A stretch of 64,000 nt of DNA from Pseudomonas fortuita (GTDB lineage: Bacteria > Pseudomonadota > Gammaproteobacteria > Pseudomonadales > Pseudomonadaceae), in NCBI RefSeq assembly GCF_026898135.2, contig NZ_CP114035.2, positions 1,343,501 to 1,407,500 on the forward strand, given 5' to 3'. Under the pieces are notes generated by a model. It did no database searches, was not told the DNA's origin, and was given only the letters and a program-made list of their open reading frames with translations. Every line of letters starts with the position of its first letter. The first letter of the stretch is position 1. A program made the translations under genes and the position numbers. Positions 1-7,713 of the stretch are shown piece by piece.

Positions 1-189
1 CAGCTGTGGCAGTGGTTGGAGGCGGGGGCGTATTTCTATGTGTGTGGCGATGCGCAGCGCATGGCCAAGGATGTAGATGCGGCGTTGCGCACGGTTGTGG
101 CTGAGCATGGCGGGATGGATGAGGCGCAGACGGCTGCCTATGTCAAAGGGTTGAGCAAGGCCAAGCGTTATCGGCGGGATGTGTACTGA
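1..189 (+). CDS. C-terminal end of assimilatory nitrate/sulfite reductase flavoprotein (partial)
   Basis: Frame 1 is open from the first base to a TGA at 187-189 and gives 62 residues. They contain the end of a ferredoxin-NADP reductase-type NAD(P)H-binding domain: YVCGDAQRMAKDV, then a helix and the terminal KAKRYRRDVY. This tail is typical of CysJ-type reductases and of the flavoprotein half of fused assimilatory nitrate reductases. It lies directly upstream of nirBD, and I recall a nitrate reductase/sulfite reductase flavoprotein fusion at this place in P. putida, so a nitrate reductase is the better guess. A sulfite reductase alpha subunit cannot be excluded because the catalytic part lies outside the window. 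Confidence 0.75.
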   Translation, partial: QLWQWLEAGAYFYVCGDAQRMAKDVDAALRTVVAEHGGMDEAQTAAYVKGLSKAKRYRRDVY

Positions 190-210
190 GTGCACCGGGA
201 TGGGCTGATG

Positions 211-227
211 TGCACCCCGGTTGTGCA
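211..227. promoter_or_regulatory. Candidate NtrC enhancer site upstream of nirB
   Basis: TGCACC-N5-TGTGCA matches the NtrC consensus TGCACC-N5-GGTGCA at 11 of 12 defined positions. A second TGCACC half-site begins at 191, 20 bp away, with a poor partner half. The site lies about 145 bp upstream of the start expected from the sigma-54 promoter at 338-353, a usual distance for an enhancer. Binding is inferred. Confidence 0.6.
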
Positions 228-242
228 TTTTGATCGCCTGTG

Positions 243-320
243 GGGCCCCTTCGCAGCACAAGGCTGCTCCTGCAGGGATCGCGTGCTCCTGTAGGAGCAG
301 CCCTGTGCTGTGAAGAGGCC
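243..320. repeat. REP doublet (REPIN)
   Basis: Two imperfectly inverted REP units, each with GGAGCAGCC-type cores and GGCC ends, lie between the upstream reductase and nirB. The REPIN sits between the candidate NtrC enhancer and the sigma-54 promoter, so it may act as spacer DNA and as a 3' hairpin for the upstream message. Confidence 0.75.
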
Positions 321-337
321 GGTACAGGCAAAGCAAT

Positions 338-353
338 TGGCACATTCCCTGCT
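338..353 (+). promoter_or_regulatory. Sigma-54 (-24/-12) promoter of nirBD
   Basis: TGGCAC-N5-CTGCT has the invariant GG (339-340) and GC (351-352) separated by exactly 10 bp, and differs from TGGCAC-N5-TTGCW only at the first base of the -12 box. Transcription would start near 363-364, just before the leader hairpins. Nitrate and nitrite assimilation is commonly under NtrC/sigma-54 control in pseudomonads, and a candidate NtrC site lies upstream. Confidence 0.7.
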
Positions 354-371
354 TTACCTCCACTACAACAA

Positions 372-463
372 GCCCCACTGATCAACGGCGATCAACCTGG
401 GGGCACACCGTGATGAATACAGGCAAAGGCGCCTGGAGCTTCGGCTCCAGGCGCTTTTTTTTT
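372..463 (+). promoter_or_regulatory. ANTAR-type antitermination leader of nirBD
   Basis: Two small hairpins precede an intrinsic terminator. P1 is TGATC/GATCA (379-394) closing the hexaloop AACGGC, with an outer GCCCC/GGGGC clamp (372-376 with 400-404). P2 is CAGGC/GCCTG (420-435) closing the hexaloop AAAGGC. Both loops have A at position 1 and G at position 4, the signature of RNA targets of ANTAR proteins such as NasR and NasT. The 3' arm of P2 (431-435) is also part of the 5' arm of the terminator (428-455), so P2 and the terminator exclude each other. The likely partner is NasT, which is not in this window. Confidence 0.8.
428..463 (+). terminator. Leader terminator upstream of nirB
   Basis: An 11-bp GC-rich stem (429-439 with 444-454, plus a G-U pair) is capped by a stable cUUCGg tetraloop and followed by nine T residues (455-463). 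It ends 16 nt before the nirB ATG. It would stop transcription unless the upstream P2 hairpin forms. Confidence 0.9.
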
Positions 464-479
464 GATCGAGGATCGGCTT

Positions 480-3032
480 ATGAAGGCAACAGCGAGCAGC
501 GGGCAACGAGAGCGACTGGTCATCGTCGGCAACGGCATGGTCGGCCACCATTGCGTCGAACAACTGGTCAGCCGCGGCGCCCTGCAGCGCTTCGAGGTGC
601 GGGTGTTCGGCGAAGAGCGCCAACGTGCCTACGACCGTGTGCACCTTTCCGAGTACTTCGGCGGCAGCTGTGCCGAGACCCTGGCCCTGTGCGAACACGA
701 GTTCTACCCCGCCAACGGCGTGCACTTGCACCTCGGTGAGGCCGTGCTGGAAATCGACCGTGAGCGCTGCGAGGTCGTCACCGCCGAGGGGCGCTATGGC
801 TACGACCAACTGGTCCTTGCCACCGGCTCCTACCCGTTCGTGCCGCCGATCGAAGGCTCCAGTGGCAATGCCCGCCTGGTCTACCGTACCCTCGACGACC
901 TCGATGGCATTCGCGCCGCAGCCGCTGGTGCCCGCCGTGGCGTGGTGGTCGGTGGTGGCCTGCTCGGCCTGGAGGCCGCCAATGCGCTCAAGTCGCTGGG
1001 CCTGGAAGCCCACGTGGTGGAATTTGCCCCACGGCTGATGCCGGTTCAGCTGGACGGCGAGGGCGGTGCCGCGCTCAAGGCACAGATCGAAGCGCTGGGC
1101 GTTGGCGTGCACCTGTCGCGCGCCACCCAGTCGATCAGCACCGGTGAAGCATTCCGCTACCGCATGAACTTCGACGGTGGCGAGCACCTGGAAACCGACC
1201 TGATCGTGTTCTCCGCCGGTATCCGCCCACAGGATGCCCTGGGCCGTGGCTGCGGCCTGGATATCGCTGTGCGCGGTGGCGTGGTAATCGACAACCACTG
1301 CCGCAGCAGCGACCCGCGCATCTTCGCCATTGGCGAGTGCGCGTCCTGGAACGGCAGCGTGTTCGGCCTGGTCGCCCCCGGCTACAGCATGGCGCGCAAC
1401 CTGGCCGCATTACTGATGGGGGAGGCGGCGGTAGCGTTCACCGGCGCGGACATGTCGACCAAACTCAAGCTGCTGGGCGTGGATGTCGGCTCGATCGGCG
1501 ATGCCCATGGCGCCACCGCCGGTTCACGCAGCTACCGCTTCATCGACGAAGCCAACAGCGCCTACCGCCGGCTGGTGGTGGACGCCAGCGGCAAGCACGT
1601 GCTCGGCGCGGTGCTGGTCGGCGACAACACGTATTACGACACCCTCTTGCAGTACGCCCAGAACGGTATTGCCCTGCCAGCCGACCCTGCAGCGCTGATC
1701 CTGCCCCAAGGCGGTGGTGCACCGGCCCTTGGCGCCGATGCGCTGCCCGATAGCGCAACCATCTGCTCGTGCCACAACGTCAGCAAGGGCGCGGTGTGCG
1801 CGGCCATCGACAGCGGCTGCAGCGACCTTGCTGCGGTCAAAGGCTGCACCAAGGCCGCCAGCGGCTGTGGTGGTTGCGCGGCCTTGCTCAAGCAAGTGTT
1901 CGAGCACGAACTGACCGCCCGCGGCGTAGCGGTGGACAAAAGCCTGTGCGAGCATTTTACCTACACCCGTCAGGAACTGTACGGGCTGGTGCGGGTGGAG
2001 GGCATCCGCACCTACAGCGAGCTGCTCGAACGCCACGGCAAGGGCCACGTTGGCTGTGACATCTGCAAGCCGGCGGTGGGCAACATCCTCGCCTCGTGCT
2101 GGAACCAGCCGATCATGGACCCCGCGCTGGTGCCGTTGCAGGATACCAACGACACCTTCATGGCCAACATGCAGAAGAACGGCACCTACTCGGTAGTGCC
2201 GCGCATTCCCGGGGGTGAAATCACCCCCGACAAGCTCATCGTCATCGGCCAGGTGGCCAAAAAATATGACCTGTACACCAAGATCACCGGCGGCCAGCGC
2301 ATTGACCTGTTCGGTGCCCAGTTGCACGAACTGCCGCTGATCTGGGGCGAGCTGATCGACGCAGGCTTCGAAACCGGCCATGCCTACGGCAAGTCGACCC
2401 GCACGGTGAAATCCTGCGTGGGCAGCACCTGGTGCCGTTACGGCGTGCAGGACAGCGTTGCCATGGCCCTGCGCCTGGAAGACCGCTACAAGGGCCTGCG
2501 CAGCCCCCACAAGCTCAAGTTTGCAGTGTCGGGCTGCACCCGCGAATGCGCCGAGGCGCAGAGCAAGGACATCGGCGTGATCGCCACCGACAAGGGCTGG
2601 AACCTGTACGTGTGTGGCAACGGCGGTATGCGCCCACGGCATGCCGAACTGTTTGCCACCGACCTGGACGACGAAACCCTGGTGCGGCTGATCGACCGCG
2701 TGTTGATGTTTTACATCCGCACGGCCGACAAGCTGCAGCGCACCTCGGTGTGGCGCGAAAACCTGGATGGCGGGCTGGGCTACCTGAAGCAGGTGATCAT
2801 CGACGACAGCCTGGGCCTGGCCAGCGAGCTGGAAGCGCAGATGCAGCATGTGGTCGACCAGTACGAGTGCGAATGGGCCAACGCGCTCAACGACCCGGAG
2901 AAGCTCAAGCGCTTTCGCACTTTCGTCAATGACCGGCGTGCCGACCCCGACGTGCACTTTGTGCGCGAACGCGAACAACGCCGGCCCGCTGCACCGCTGC
3001 ACCTCATTGCTACTGTCGAGGAGGCTGTCTGA
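480..3032 (+). CDS. nirB: Assimilatory nitrite reductase [NAD(P)H], large subunit
   Basis: This 850-residue cytoplasmic enzyme reduces nitrite to ammonium with six electrons from NAD(P)H. The order is an FAD-binding Rossmann motif (VIVGNGMVG from residue 14), a second nucleotide-binding motif (VVVGGGLLGLEAANAL), a BFD-like [2Fe-2S] domain (CSCHNVSKG and GCTKAASGCGGC), and the sirohaem/[4Fe-4S] domain with C-x5-C (CVGSTWC) and C-x3-C (CTREC). The ATG at 480 is chosen because GAGGA lies at 468-472. The frame opens at a TTG at 462, but that codon falls in the terminator U-run. The gene overlaps nirD by one base and is controlled by the sigma-54 promoter and ANTAR leader described above. Confidence 0.96.
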   Translation: MKATASSGQRERLVIVGNGMVGHHCVEQLVSRGALQRFEVRVFGEERQRAYDRVHLSEYFGGSCAETLALCEHEFYPANGVHLHLGEAVLEIDRERCEVVTAEGRYGYDQLVLATGSYPFVPPIEGSSGNARLVYRTLDDLDGIRAAAAGARRGVVVGGGLLGLEAANALKSLGLEAHVVEFAPRLMPVQLDGEGGAALKAQIEALGVGVHLSRATQSISTGEAFRYRMNFDGGEHLETDLIVFSAGIRPQDALGRGCGLDIAVRGGVVIDNHCRSSDPRIFAIGECASWNGSVFGLVAPGYSMARNLAALLMGEAAVAFTGADMSTKLKLLGVDVGSIGDAHGATAGSRSYRFIDEANSAYRRLVVDASGKHVLGAVLVGDNTYYDTLLQYAQNGIALPADPAALILPQGGGAPALGADALPDSATICSCHNVSKGAVCAAIDSGCSDLAAVKGCTKAASGCGGCAALLKQVFEHELTARGVAVDKSLCEHFTYTRQELYGLVRVEGIRTYSELLERHGKGHVGCDICKPAVGNILASCWNQPIMDPALVPLQDTNDTFMANMQKNGTYSVVPRIPGGEITPDKLIVIGQVAKKYDLYTKITGGQRIDLFGAQLHELPLIWGELIDAGFETGHAYGKSTRTVKSCVGSTWCRYGVQDSVAMALRLEDRYKGLRSPHKLKFAVSGCTRECAEAQSKDIGVIATDKGWNLYVCGNGGMRPRHAELFATDLDDETLVRLIDRVLMFYIRTADKLQRTSVWRENLDGGLGYLKQVIIDDSLGLASELEAQMQHVVDQYECEWANALNDPEKLKRFRTFVNDRRADPDVHFVREREQRRPAAPLHLIATVEEAV

Positions 3033-3394
3033 TGAACCTGTCCAATGCTGCTGTGAAAACCCACGCGAACTGGCAAGCGGTGTGCCTGGCACAAGACCTG
3101 GTGCCCGACTCTGGGGTGGTAGTGTGGCTGGACGGGGCCCAAGTGGCGCTGTTCTACCTGCCGGGGCAGGCGCAGCCGCTGTATGCGGTGGACAACCGTG
3201 ACCCGCGGTCCGGTGCCAACATCATCGGCCGCGGGCTGGTGGGCAGTGTGCAGGGCGAGCTGGTGGTCGCAGCGCCGTTGTACAAGCAGCATTTCAGCCT
3301 GCAGACCGGGGAGTGCCTGGAGGATGGCGGGCAGAGGTTGCGGGTGTGGCCGGTGCGCTTGAACGGTGAGGCTGTGGAGTTGGCGGTGGGCTGA
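3032..3394 (+). CDS. nirD: Nitrite reductase [NAD(P)H], small subunit
   Basis: A 120-residue NirD protein. It has the Rieske-like fold of the family but, as usual for NirD, none of the Cys/His ligands of a true Rieske cluster. Recognisable family stretches are ALFYLPG, YAVDNRDP, GRGLVG and APLYKQHFSLQTGECL. Its ATG shares one base with the TGA of nirB, so translation is coupled, and the product forms a complex with NirB. A large palindrome follows at 3437-3486. Confidence 0.95.
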   Translation: MNLSNAAVKTHANWQAVCLAQDLVPDSGVVVWLDGAQVALFYLPGQAQPLYAVDNRDPRSGANIIGRGLVGSVQGELVVAAPLYKQHFSLQTGECLEDGGQRLRVWPVRLNGEAVELAVG

Positions 3395-3436
3395 GAGGTT
3401 GCGGGGGCTCGGCAGTTGTTCGCCGTTGCATTTTCG

Positions 3437-3486
3437 TCGCCTGGGAAATCGAGCGCCGCGCGGGCGGCGCTCGGTCTCCCAGGCGA
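3437..3486. repeat. Palindromic element of the GAGCGCCGC family
   Basis: A 10-bp outer arm (TCGCCTGGGA / TCCCAGGCGA) encloses an inner GAGCGCCGC / GCGGCGCTC stem. The right half recurs almost exactly downstream of the long inverted repeat before gyrA (61247-61267), and the inner stem recurs at 33944-33971. The related AGCGCCGCC core is found at 46695-46752. It may terminate nirBD, but there is no T-run. Confidence 0.7.
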
Positions 3487-3516
3487 TGAAGATGCTGATG
3501 CGGTAAGCTTGAGGCC

Positions 3517-4449
3517 ATGAACCTCGACACCCGCATTAAATACCGCCACCTGCTGTGCTTCCTGGAGATTGCCCGGCAGGGCAGCCTGGCCAGGGCTGCC
3601 GACGTGCTCGCCATCAGTCAGCCGGCCATCTCCAAGACCCTCAAGGAACTCGAAGACCTGCTGGAAGCGCGCCTGTTCGCGCGTAGCCGGCAGGGCGTCG
3701 AGCTTACCCCGGCCGGGACCCGTTTCATGCGTTATGCCGGGCCCAGCGTGCAAGCCCTGCGCGATGGCGTCAGCAGCCTGCGCGGTGAAGCGCGGGCGCC
3801 GTCGCAGGTGCGTATTGGCGTGCTGTCGACGGTCGAGGGCCTGCTCATGCCCGAAGTGCTGTGCCGCATGCACCAGCGCCATGAAGCGCTGGTCATCAGC
3901 GTGGCCACCGGGGTCAGCGCGCAGCTGCTCGGTCAACTGCGCCTGGGCGAGCTGGAACTGGTGGTCGGGCGTATGACTGACAGCCCGCAGATCCAGGGGC
4001 TGTCGTTCGAACACCTGTACAGCGAGTCGATGAGCCTGGTGGTGCGCCCGGGCCACCCGCTGCTGGCCAGCACGCCCGTCGAGCGGGGGCAGGTCGGGCG
4101 TTACCCGCTCGTGCTGCCGCCCGCCGGGACCACCATCCGCCAGCACGCCGACAGCCTGTTTGTGCAATGCGGCATCCAGATGCCGGCGCAGCGCCTGGAG
4201 ACCTTGTCGCTGGCTTTGAGCCGGCGTTATGTGCTGGGCAGTGATGGCCTGTGGGTGGCACCGCGCGATGCCGTGCTGCTCGACCTGCGCCGAGGCGAGC
4301 TGGTCGAGCTTGACCTGGGCGTGCGCGAGCCCGGCGGCTCGGTTGGCATCTGCCGCAATGCGGCCTTGCCGCAGAGCCTGCCGGGGCAGTGGGTATGCGA
4401 GGTGCTGCGTGAGGTGGCGGCGCAATATCGGGAGCAGTCGTATCCGTGA
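3517..4449 (+). CDS. LysR-family transcriptional regulator, PcaQ-like
   Basis: A 310-residue LysR regulator with an N-terminal winged HTH (residues about 8-66, including AADVLAISQPAISKTLKELE) and a periplasmic-binding-protein-like effector domain. The N-terminal RIKYRHLLCFLEIARQGS stretch resembles PcaQ, the protocatechuate-pathway activator. No pca genes occur in the window, so it acts in trans or has another target. It reads with nirBD but is separated by 122 bp including a palindrome, so it is probably transcribed on its own. The family assignment is firm; the PcaQ identity is a similarity call. Confidence 0.85.
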   Translation: MNLDTRIKYRHLLCFLEIARQGSLARAADVLAISQPAISKTLKELEDLLEARLFARSRQGVELTPAGTRFMRYAGPSVQALRDGVSSLRGEARAPSQVRIGVLSTVEGLLMPEVLCRMHQRHEALVISVATGVSAQLLGQLRLGELELVVGRMTDSPQIQGLSFEHLYSESMSLVVRPGHPLLASTPVERGQVGRYPLVLPPAGTTIRQHADSLFVQCGIQMPAQRLETLSLALSRRYVLGSDGLWVAPRDAVLLDLRRGELVELDLGVREPGGSVGICRNAALPQSLPGQWVCEVLREVAAQYREQSYP

Positions 4450-4463
4450 GCATCGTGGCCGTT

Positions 4464-4488
4464 GAGCGTTTCCAGCTGAGAAACGCTC
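4464..4488. terminator. Hairpin between convergent genes
   Basis: A perfect 9-bp inverted repeat, GAGCGTTTC / GAAACGCTC, with a 7-nt loop sits between the ends of the LysR gene and the convergent delta-60 gene. Position suggests a bidirectional terminator, although no T-run follows on either strand. Confidence 0.5.
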
Positions 4489-4510
4489 GCACGGATCACC
4501 CCGGTAGCAA

Positions 4511-5842
4511 TCACGTAGCCCGCAAGGAGACCGCGATCACACAAGGCACAGTGGAGCCTCGGTCCTCTTCGTCACGGCCACTGAGCAACAGGCGTTGGTT
4601 AGGTGTATCGAGGGCGATCGACCCCGTCGATGTATAGAAGCCGTCCTCGGGTAGATGAGCGCCGAACGTGCCATAACCGTGAGGAGGGACGAAGGTGGTG
4701 TCAAATTTGCCGTCCGAGGTGAAGCGAAAGGCAAGAGAGTGGGTATAGAACATGCCATAGCCGACCAGGCCGTTCGCTACCTCGACGCCTGCGTACCAGC
4801 CTCCGGGGCGGTCGAATACCAAAACGTTGCCGTCATTGAACTCTTTGGCTGGCTTGCCGGAATAGTCGATGCGGTAAACAGCCGGGTGGCTGATATCTGC
4901 ATCGAGGGAGTAAAGTTCGCCATAAAAACTGAAGCGTTGAGAGATGGCATCCACTGAAAAGCCATTGTTGATCACCCAAGGGTCCGACCAATGCTGGCCA
5001 TGATCGCCAAAGGCATCATCCATTGTTCCGTCGAGGGTCAAGGCCGTAGTGACGCTGTACGCATCGCCGTTGCGCATCAGGTACAGGGGTAGTAGCAGAC
5101 GCTCCGGGCCAGAGGGGAGCGTGAAACTGGCAATACCATCGATGATGTGATCCTGGGCATTTGGAATCAGCTTGAGCACATCAAGGACGCCATCAGTCGC
5201 AAAACGCTTCCATAGCGCGCCTTCGAGGTCGAGCGCGATCACCACCGGTTCGAACATCTGAGGCCCGCGACGCAACCCGCTGGCGAAAATTCGATCTTTC
5301 GCCAGTGCCACGTGTTCAAGCAGCAGCTCTTCTTGGATCACATCACGAATATCTACGAATCCTTTGCCTTGGCCAAATGTGAGGTCCGGTTCCCCCGAGG
5401 CAGTCAATTTCCAGAGGTGACTTGTTGATTCACCCTCCACGCCCTCCACGAGGGCAATGATCAGTAAATTCCCTGCAGCATCTTCAACGAGGCCGCTCAG
5501 CCTGCTGTAGGCAGCTTTTGGTACCTGATTGAAATCGAAGACGCCATCGCCATGGAAGCCGCTATCCAACCCCCCGTGTTCATTCAAGCAAGCCACGAAG
5601 ACCTTGAACTCATCGGTATTGGGGTTGCTACTCCTACCCATTACATAACTGCGCCCACGGCGTGTCCTGCTATTGATGACCCCATTACTATCGGCGCGAG
5701 ACCCAGTTGCCTTTTCGAAGATACATGCAAGCCCGCCGACGCCATAATGTTGATCGATCGGCGCCTTCGGCAATGGAGTAGATGATGGGACCGGACCGGA
5801 GGGGAACAGGGTTGAACGGTTAGGCTTTCGTGAGGCGTTCAT
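4511..5842 (-). CDS. Delta-60 repeat protein of unknown function
   Basis: A 443-residue protein with at least four copies of the delta-60 signature (G-x-x-D-x-x-F-G type): GGLDSGFHGDG, GEPDLTFGQGKG, GTMDDAFGDHG and GKFDTTF. Such repeats form beta-propeller-like folds in many secreted or surface proteins. No signal peptide or membrane segment is evident. The N-terminus is Ser/Pro rich. Start ATG at 5842 follows AAAGGA. Base composition and codon use are visibly less GC-biased than in neighbours, with many AT-ending codons, which suggests horizontal acquisition. It stands alone between a convergent LysR gene and an AT-richer spacer. I cannot assign a function. Confidence 0.75.
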   Translation of the reverse strand: MNASRKPNRSTLFPSGPVPSSTPLPKAPIDQHYGVGGLACIFEKATGSRADSNGVINSRTRRGRSYVMGRSSNPNTDEFKVFVACLNEHGGLDSGFHGDGVFDFNQVPKAAYSRLSGLVEDAAGNLLIIALVEGVEGESTSHLWKLTASGEPDLTFGQGKGFVDIRDVIQEELLLEHVALAKDRIFASGLRRGPQMFEPVVIALDLEGALWKRFATDGVLDVLKLIPNAQDHIIDGIASFTLPSGPERLLLPLYLMRNGDAYSVTTALTLDGTMDDAFGDHGQHWSDPWVINNGFSVDAISQRFSFYGELYSLDADISHPAVYRIDYSGKPAKEFNDGNVLVFDRPGGWYAGVEVANGLVGYGMFYTHSLAFRFTSDGKFDTTFVPPHGYGTFGAHLPEDGFYTSTGSIALDTPNQRLLLSGRDEEDRGSTVPCVIAVSLRAT

Positions 5843-6207
5843 GACATTTCCTTTGAAAAGGGTACATGCAGAGCGCGCGGCCGCAATGGCGGGTCACTCA
5901 GATTTGGCAAATTACGTTGCCTGGTCATTGGAAAGCAGGCTCGAGTTCGGCGCTACTGGCAGAAATGTCAGGTTTTTCGGCTTGCTCGCTGAGCCTTTTG
6001 TTGTTTAAAAAGGCTGTTGGCTGCGAGGCGCTGTCGCTGCGAATGGTCAATACTGGCCATTGCCTCGGAAGATTGTGAAGAAGCGCACTGCCTACTGAAC
6101 TTAGTCCGTGAAACCCGCTCCTATGCCGGTAGCCATTGGTCATGGCCGCCTGCTAAGCTCGCGGCTTTACCCTGATTGCCCTTATGGCGCATGAACAAGG
6201 AATTAGC
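5843..6207. other. 365-nt non-coding spacer
   Basis: The divergent region between the delta-60 gene and the FKBP gene is AT-richer than the surroundings, particularly at 5843-6070. An 8-bp hairpin with one wobble lies at 6042-6061 (AATGGTCA / TGGCCATT). It should hold promoters for both genes, but I could not assign -35/-10 boxes. Short open frames here show no coding character. Confidence 0.5.
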
Positions 6208-6960
6208 ATGAAACAGCATCGTTTGGCGGCTGCGGTTGCCCTGGTAGGCCTGGTACTGGCTGGCTGTGATCAACAGGCCAGCAGCCCCGAGCTGAAGACT
6301 CCGGCGCAGAAAGCCTCCTACGGTATCGGCCTGAACATGGGCAAGAGCCTGGCTCAGGAAGGCATGGAAGACCTTGATTCGAAATCGGTCGCTCTGGGCA
6401 TCGAAGACGCGGTTGGCAAGAAAGAGCAACGCATCAAGGATGAAGAGCTGGTAGAGGCGTTCACCGCCTTGCAGAAACGTGCCGAAGAGCGTCTGGCCAA
6501 GGCCAGCGAAGAAGCCGCCTCGGCCGGCAAGAAGTTCCTCGAAGAAAACGCCAAGAAGCCTGGCGTGGTCACCACTGCCTCGGGCCTGCAGTACGAAGTG
6601 GTCAAGAAGGCCGATGGCCCGCAGCCCAAGCCGACCGACGTGGTCACTGTTCACTACGAAGGCAAGCTGATCGATGGCAAGGTGTTTGACAGCTCTGTGG
6701 AGCGTGGCAGCCCGATCGATCTGCCGGTCAGCGGTGTGATCCCGGGTTGGGTTGAAGGCCTGCAGTTGATGCACGTCGGCGAGAAGTACAAACTGTTCAT
6801 CCCGGCTGAACTGGCTTACGGCGCACAAAGCCCAAGCCCGCTGATCCCGGCAAACTCGGTACTGGTGTTCGACCTGGAACTGATCGCCATCAAGGACCCG
6901 GCCCAACTGCAAGGCGCTGAGCCGGAAGCCGAGGCTCCAGCTGAAGCACCTGCCAAGTAA
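6208..6960 (+). CDS. FKBP-type peptidyl-prolyl cis-trans isomerase lipoprotein
   Basis: A 250-residue periplasmic or outer-membrane lipoprotein that isomerises Xaa-Pro bonds, as FkpA and Mip do. The N-terminus has a lipoprotein signal peptide with lipobox LAGC (Cys20), then an FKBP_N dimerisation region (residues about 28-120), an FKBP catalytic domain (VVTVHYEGKLIDGKVFDSS to VLVFDLELI), and an Ala/Glu/Pro tail. The ATG at 6208 is chosen over an in-frame ATG at 6184 because AAGGAA (6197-6202) precedes it and the signal peptide then begins properly. A strong terminator follows, so the gene is a single transcription unit at its 3' end. Confidence 0.93.
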   Translation: MKQHRLAAAVALVGLVLAGCDQQASSPELKTPAQKASYGIGLNMGKSLAQEGMEDLDSKSVALGIEDAVGKKEQRIKDEELVEAFTALQKRAEERLAKASEEAASAGKKFLEENAKKPGVVTTASGLQYEVVKKADGPQPKPTDVVTVHYEGKLIDGKVFDSSVERGSPIDLPVSGVIPGWVEGLQLMHVGEKYKLFIPAELAYGAQSPSPLIPANSVLVFDLELIAIKDPAQLQGAEPEAEAPAEAPAK

Positions 6961-6978
6961 CACTGGCTGGTGCTCGCC

Positions 6979-7012
6979 AAACGCCCCGTTCTGACGGGGC
7001 GTTTTCGTTTTT
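6979..7012 (+). terminator. Intrinsic terminator of the FKBP gene
   Basis: AAACGCCCCG / CGGGGCGTTT forms a 10-bp stem with a 6-nt loop (6979-7004), followed by T-rich sequence. Confidence 0.9.
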
Positions 7013-7201
7013 GGCGATTGGACGAACCTGCGACAACTGATACTGTCCGAGAAAATGCAGTGTGTAGATGTAGGATGTTTCTGACGCAAATCGTTTGCGG
7101 TCCGGCATCCACGGCTTGAAACGGCTGTGTAAAAAACGCCCGATCTGACCGTGGCCCTTGCCTGGCAGGCACCTGGGGTCAGAAACGTACCCCTGTTCAC
7201 A

Positions 7202-7230
7202 AGGTTATCCACAATAAATGTGGATAACCT
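7202..7230. promoter_or_regulatory. Inverted pair of consensus DnaA boxes
   Basis: A perfect 12-bp inverted repeat, AGGTTATCCACA-N5-TGTGGATAACCT, contains two exact DnaA boxes (TTATCCACA) facing each other at 7205-7213 and 7219-7227. The right arm ends 18 nt before the ykvA-like ATG. As DNA it could bind DnaA; as RNA it would form a hairpin just before the Shine-Dalgarno sequence. The sequence match is certain, the function is inferred. Confidence 0.6.
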
Positions 7231-7248
7231 GTTCCGCCTGGAGGCTCC

Positions 7249-7689
7249 ATGAGCGCACCTTGGAATTTTGCCCGTTTCCTGCCCTTGGCCGAGCGCCTGC
7301 TAAGCCGTGGCCGGCTGCCGGCCCTGCTGTTTGCAGTGGCCCGCAAAGGCCCGCGCCTCGGCCAGCTGCGTGAGGACGTGAAGCTGCTGCAGTCGCTGTG
7401 CCTGGCGTGGTGGCGCGGCGAGTATCGCGCCATAAGCCCCAAAGCGCTGGTCACCATTGTGGCCGGCTTGTTGTACTTCGTCAGCCCCATCGATGCCATC
7501 CCCGACTGGTTGCTGGGCGTGGGTTTTCTGGATGACATCGCCGTGCTGGGCTGGGTGTTGAAGACTGTGGCCGATGAACTGGCGCGCTTCAGGGCCTGGC
7601 GCGACAGCCAGGCACCCGAGCGGTTGCGCGTGGTCGAGCGCCTGCCAGCGACCCCGCAAGCGCTGGGCCTGGAGCGCAATACGCAGTGA
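7249..7689 (+). CDS. YkvA/DUF1232 family membrane-associated protein
   Basis: A 146-residue protein with the DUF1232 core: the hydrophobic segment ALVTIVAGLLYFVSPIDAIP followed by DWLLGVGFLDDIAVL (residues about 65-100). The P-I-D-x-I-P-D and D-D sequence is the family signature. Function is unknown in bacteria; a membrane location is likely. Start ATG follows GGAGG with good spacing. Its leader holds a pair of facing DnaA boxes. Confidence 0.85.
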   Translation: MSAPWNFARFLPLAERLLSRGRLPALLFAVARKGPRLGQLREDVKLLQSLCLAWWRGEYRAISPKALVTIVAGLLYFVSPIDAIPDWLLGVGFLDDIAVLGWVLKTVADELARFRAWRDSQAPERLRVVERLPATPQALGLERNTQ

Positions 7690-7713
7690 AATCAGCCTGA
7701 ATTGCTCCTCAAC

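Noticed and set aside
462..479. A TTG at 462 as the nirB start codon.
   Set aside because: It lies within the terminator T-run, while the ATG at 480 has a proper GAGGA ribosome site.
5866..6078. A 70-codon plus-strand frame in the spacer before the FKBP gene.
   Set aside because: No ribosome site, no coding bias, and composition like the surrounding non-coding DNA.
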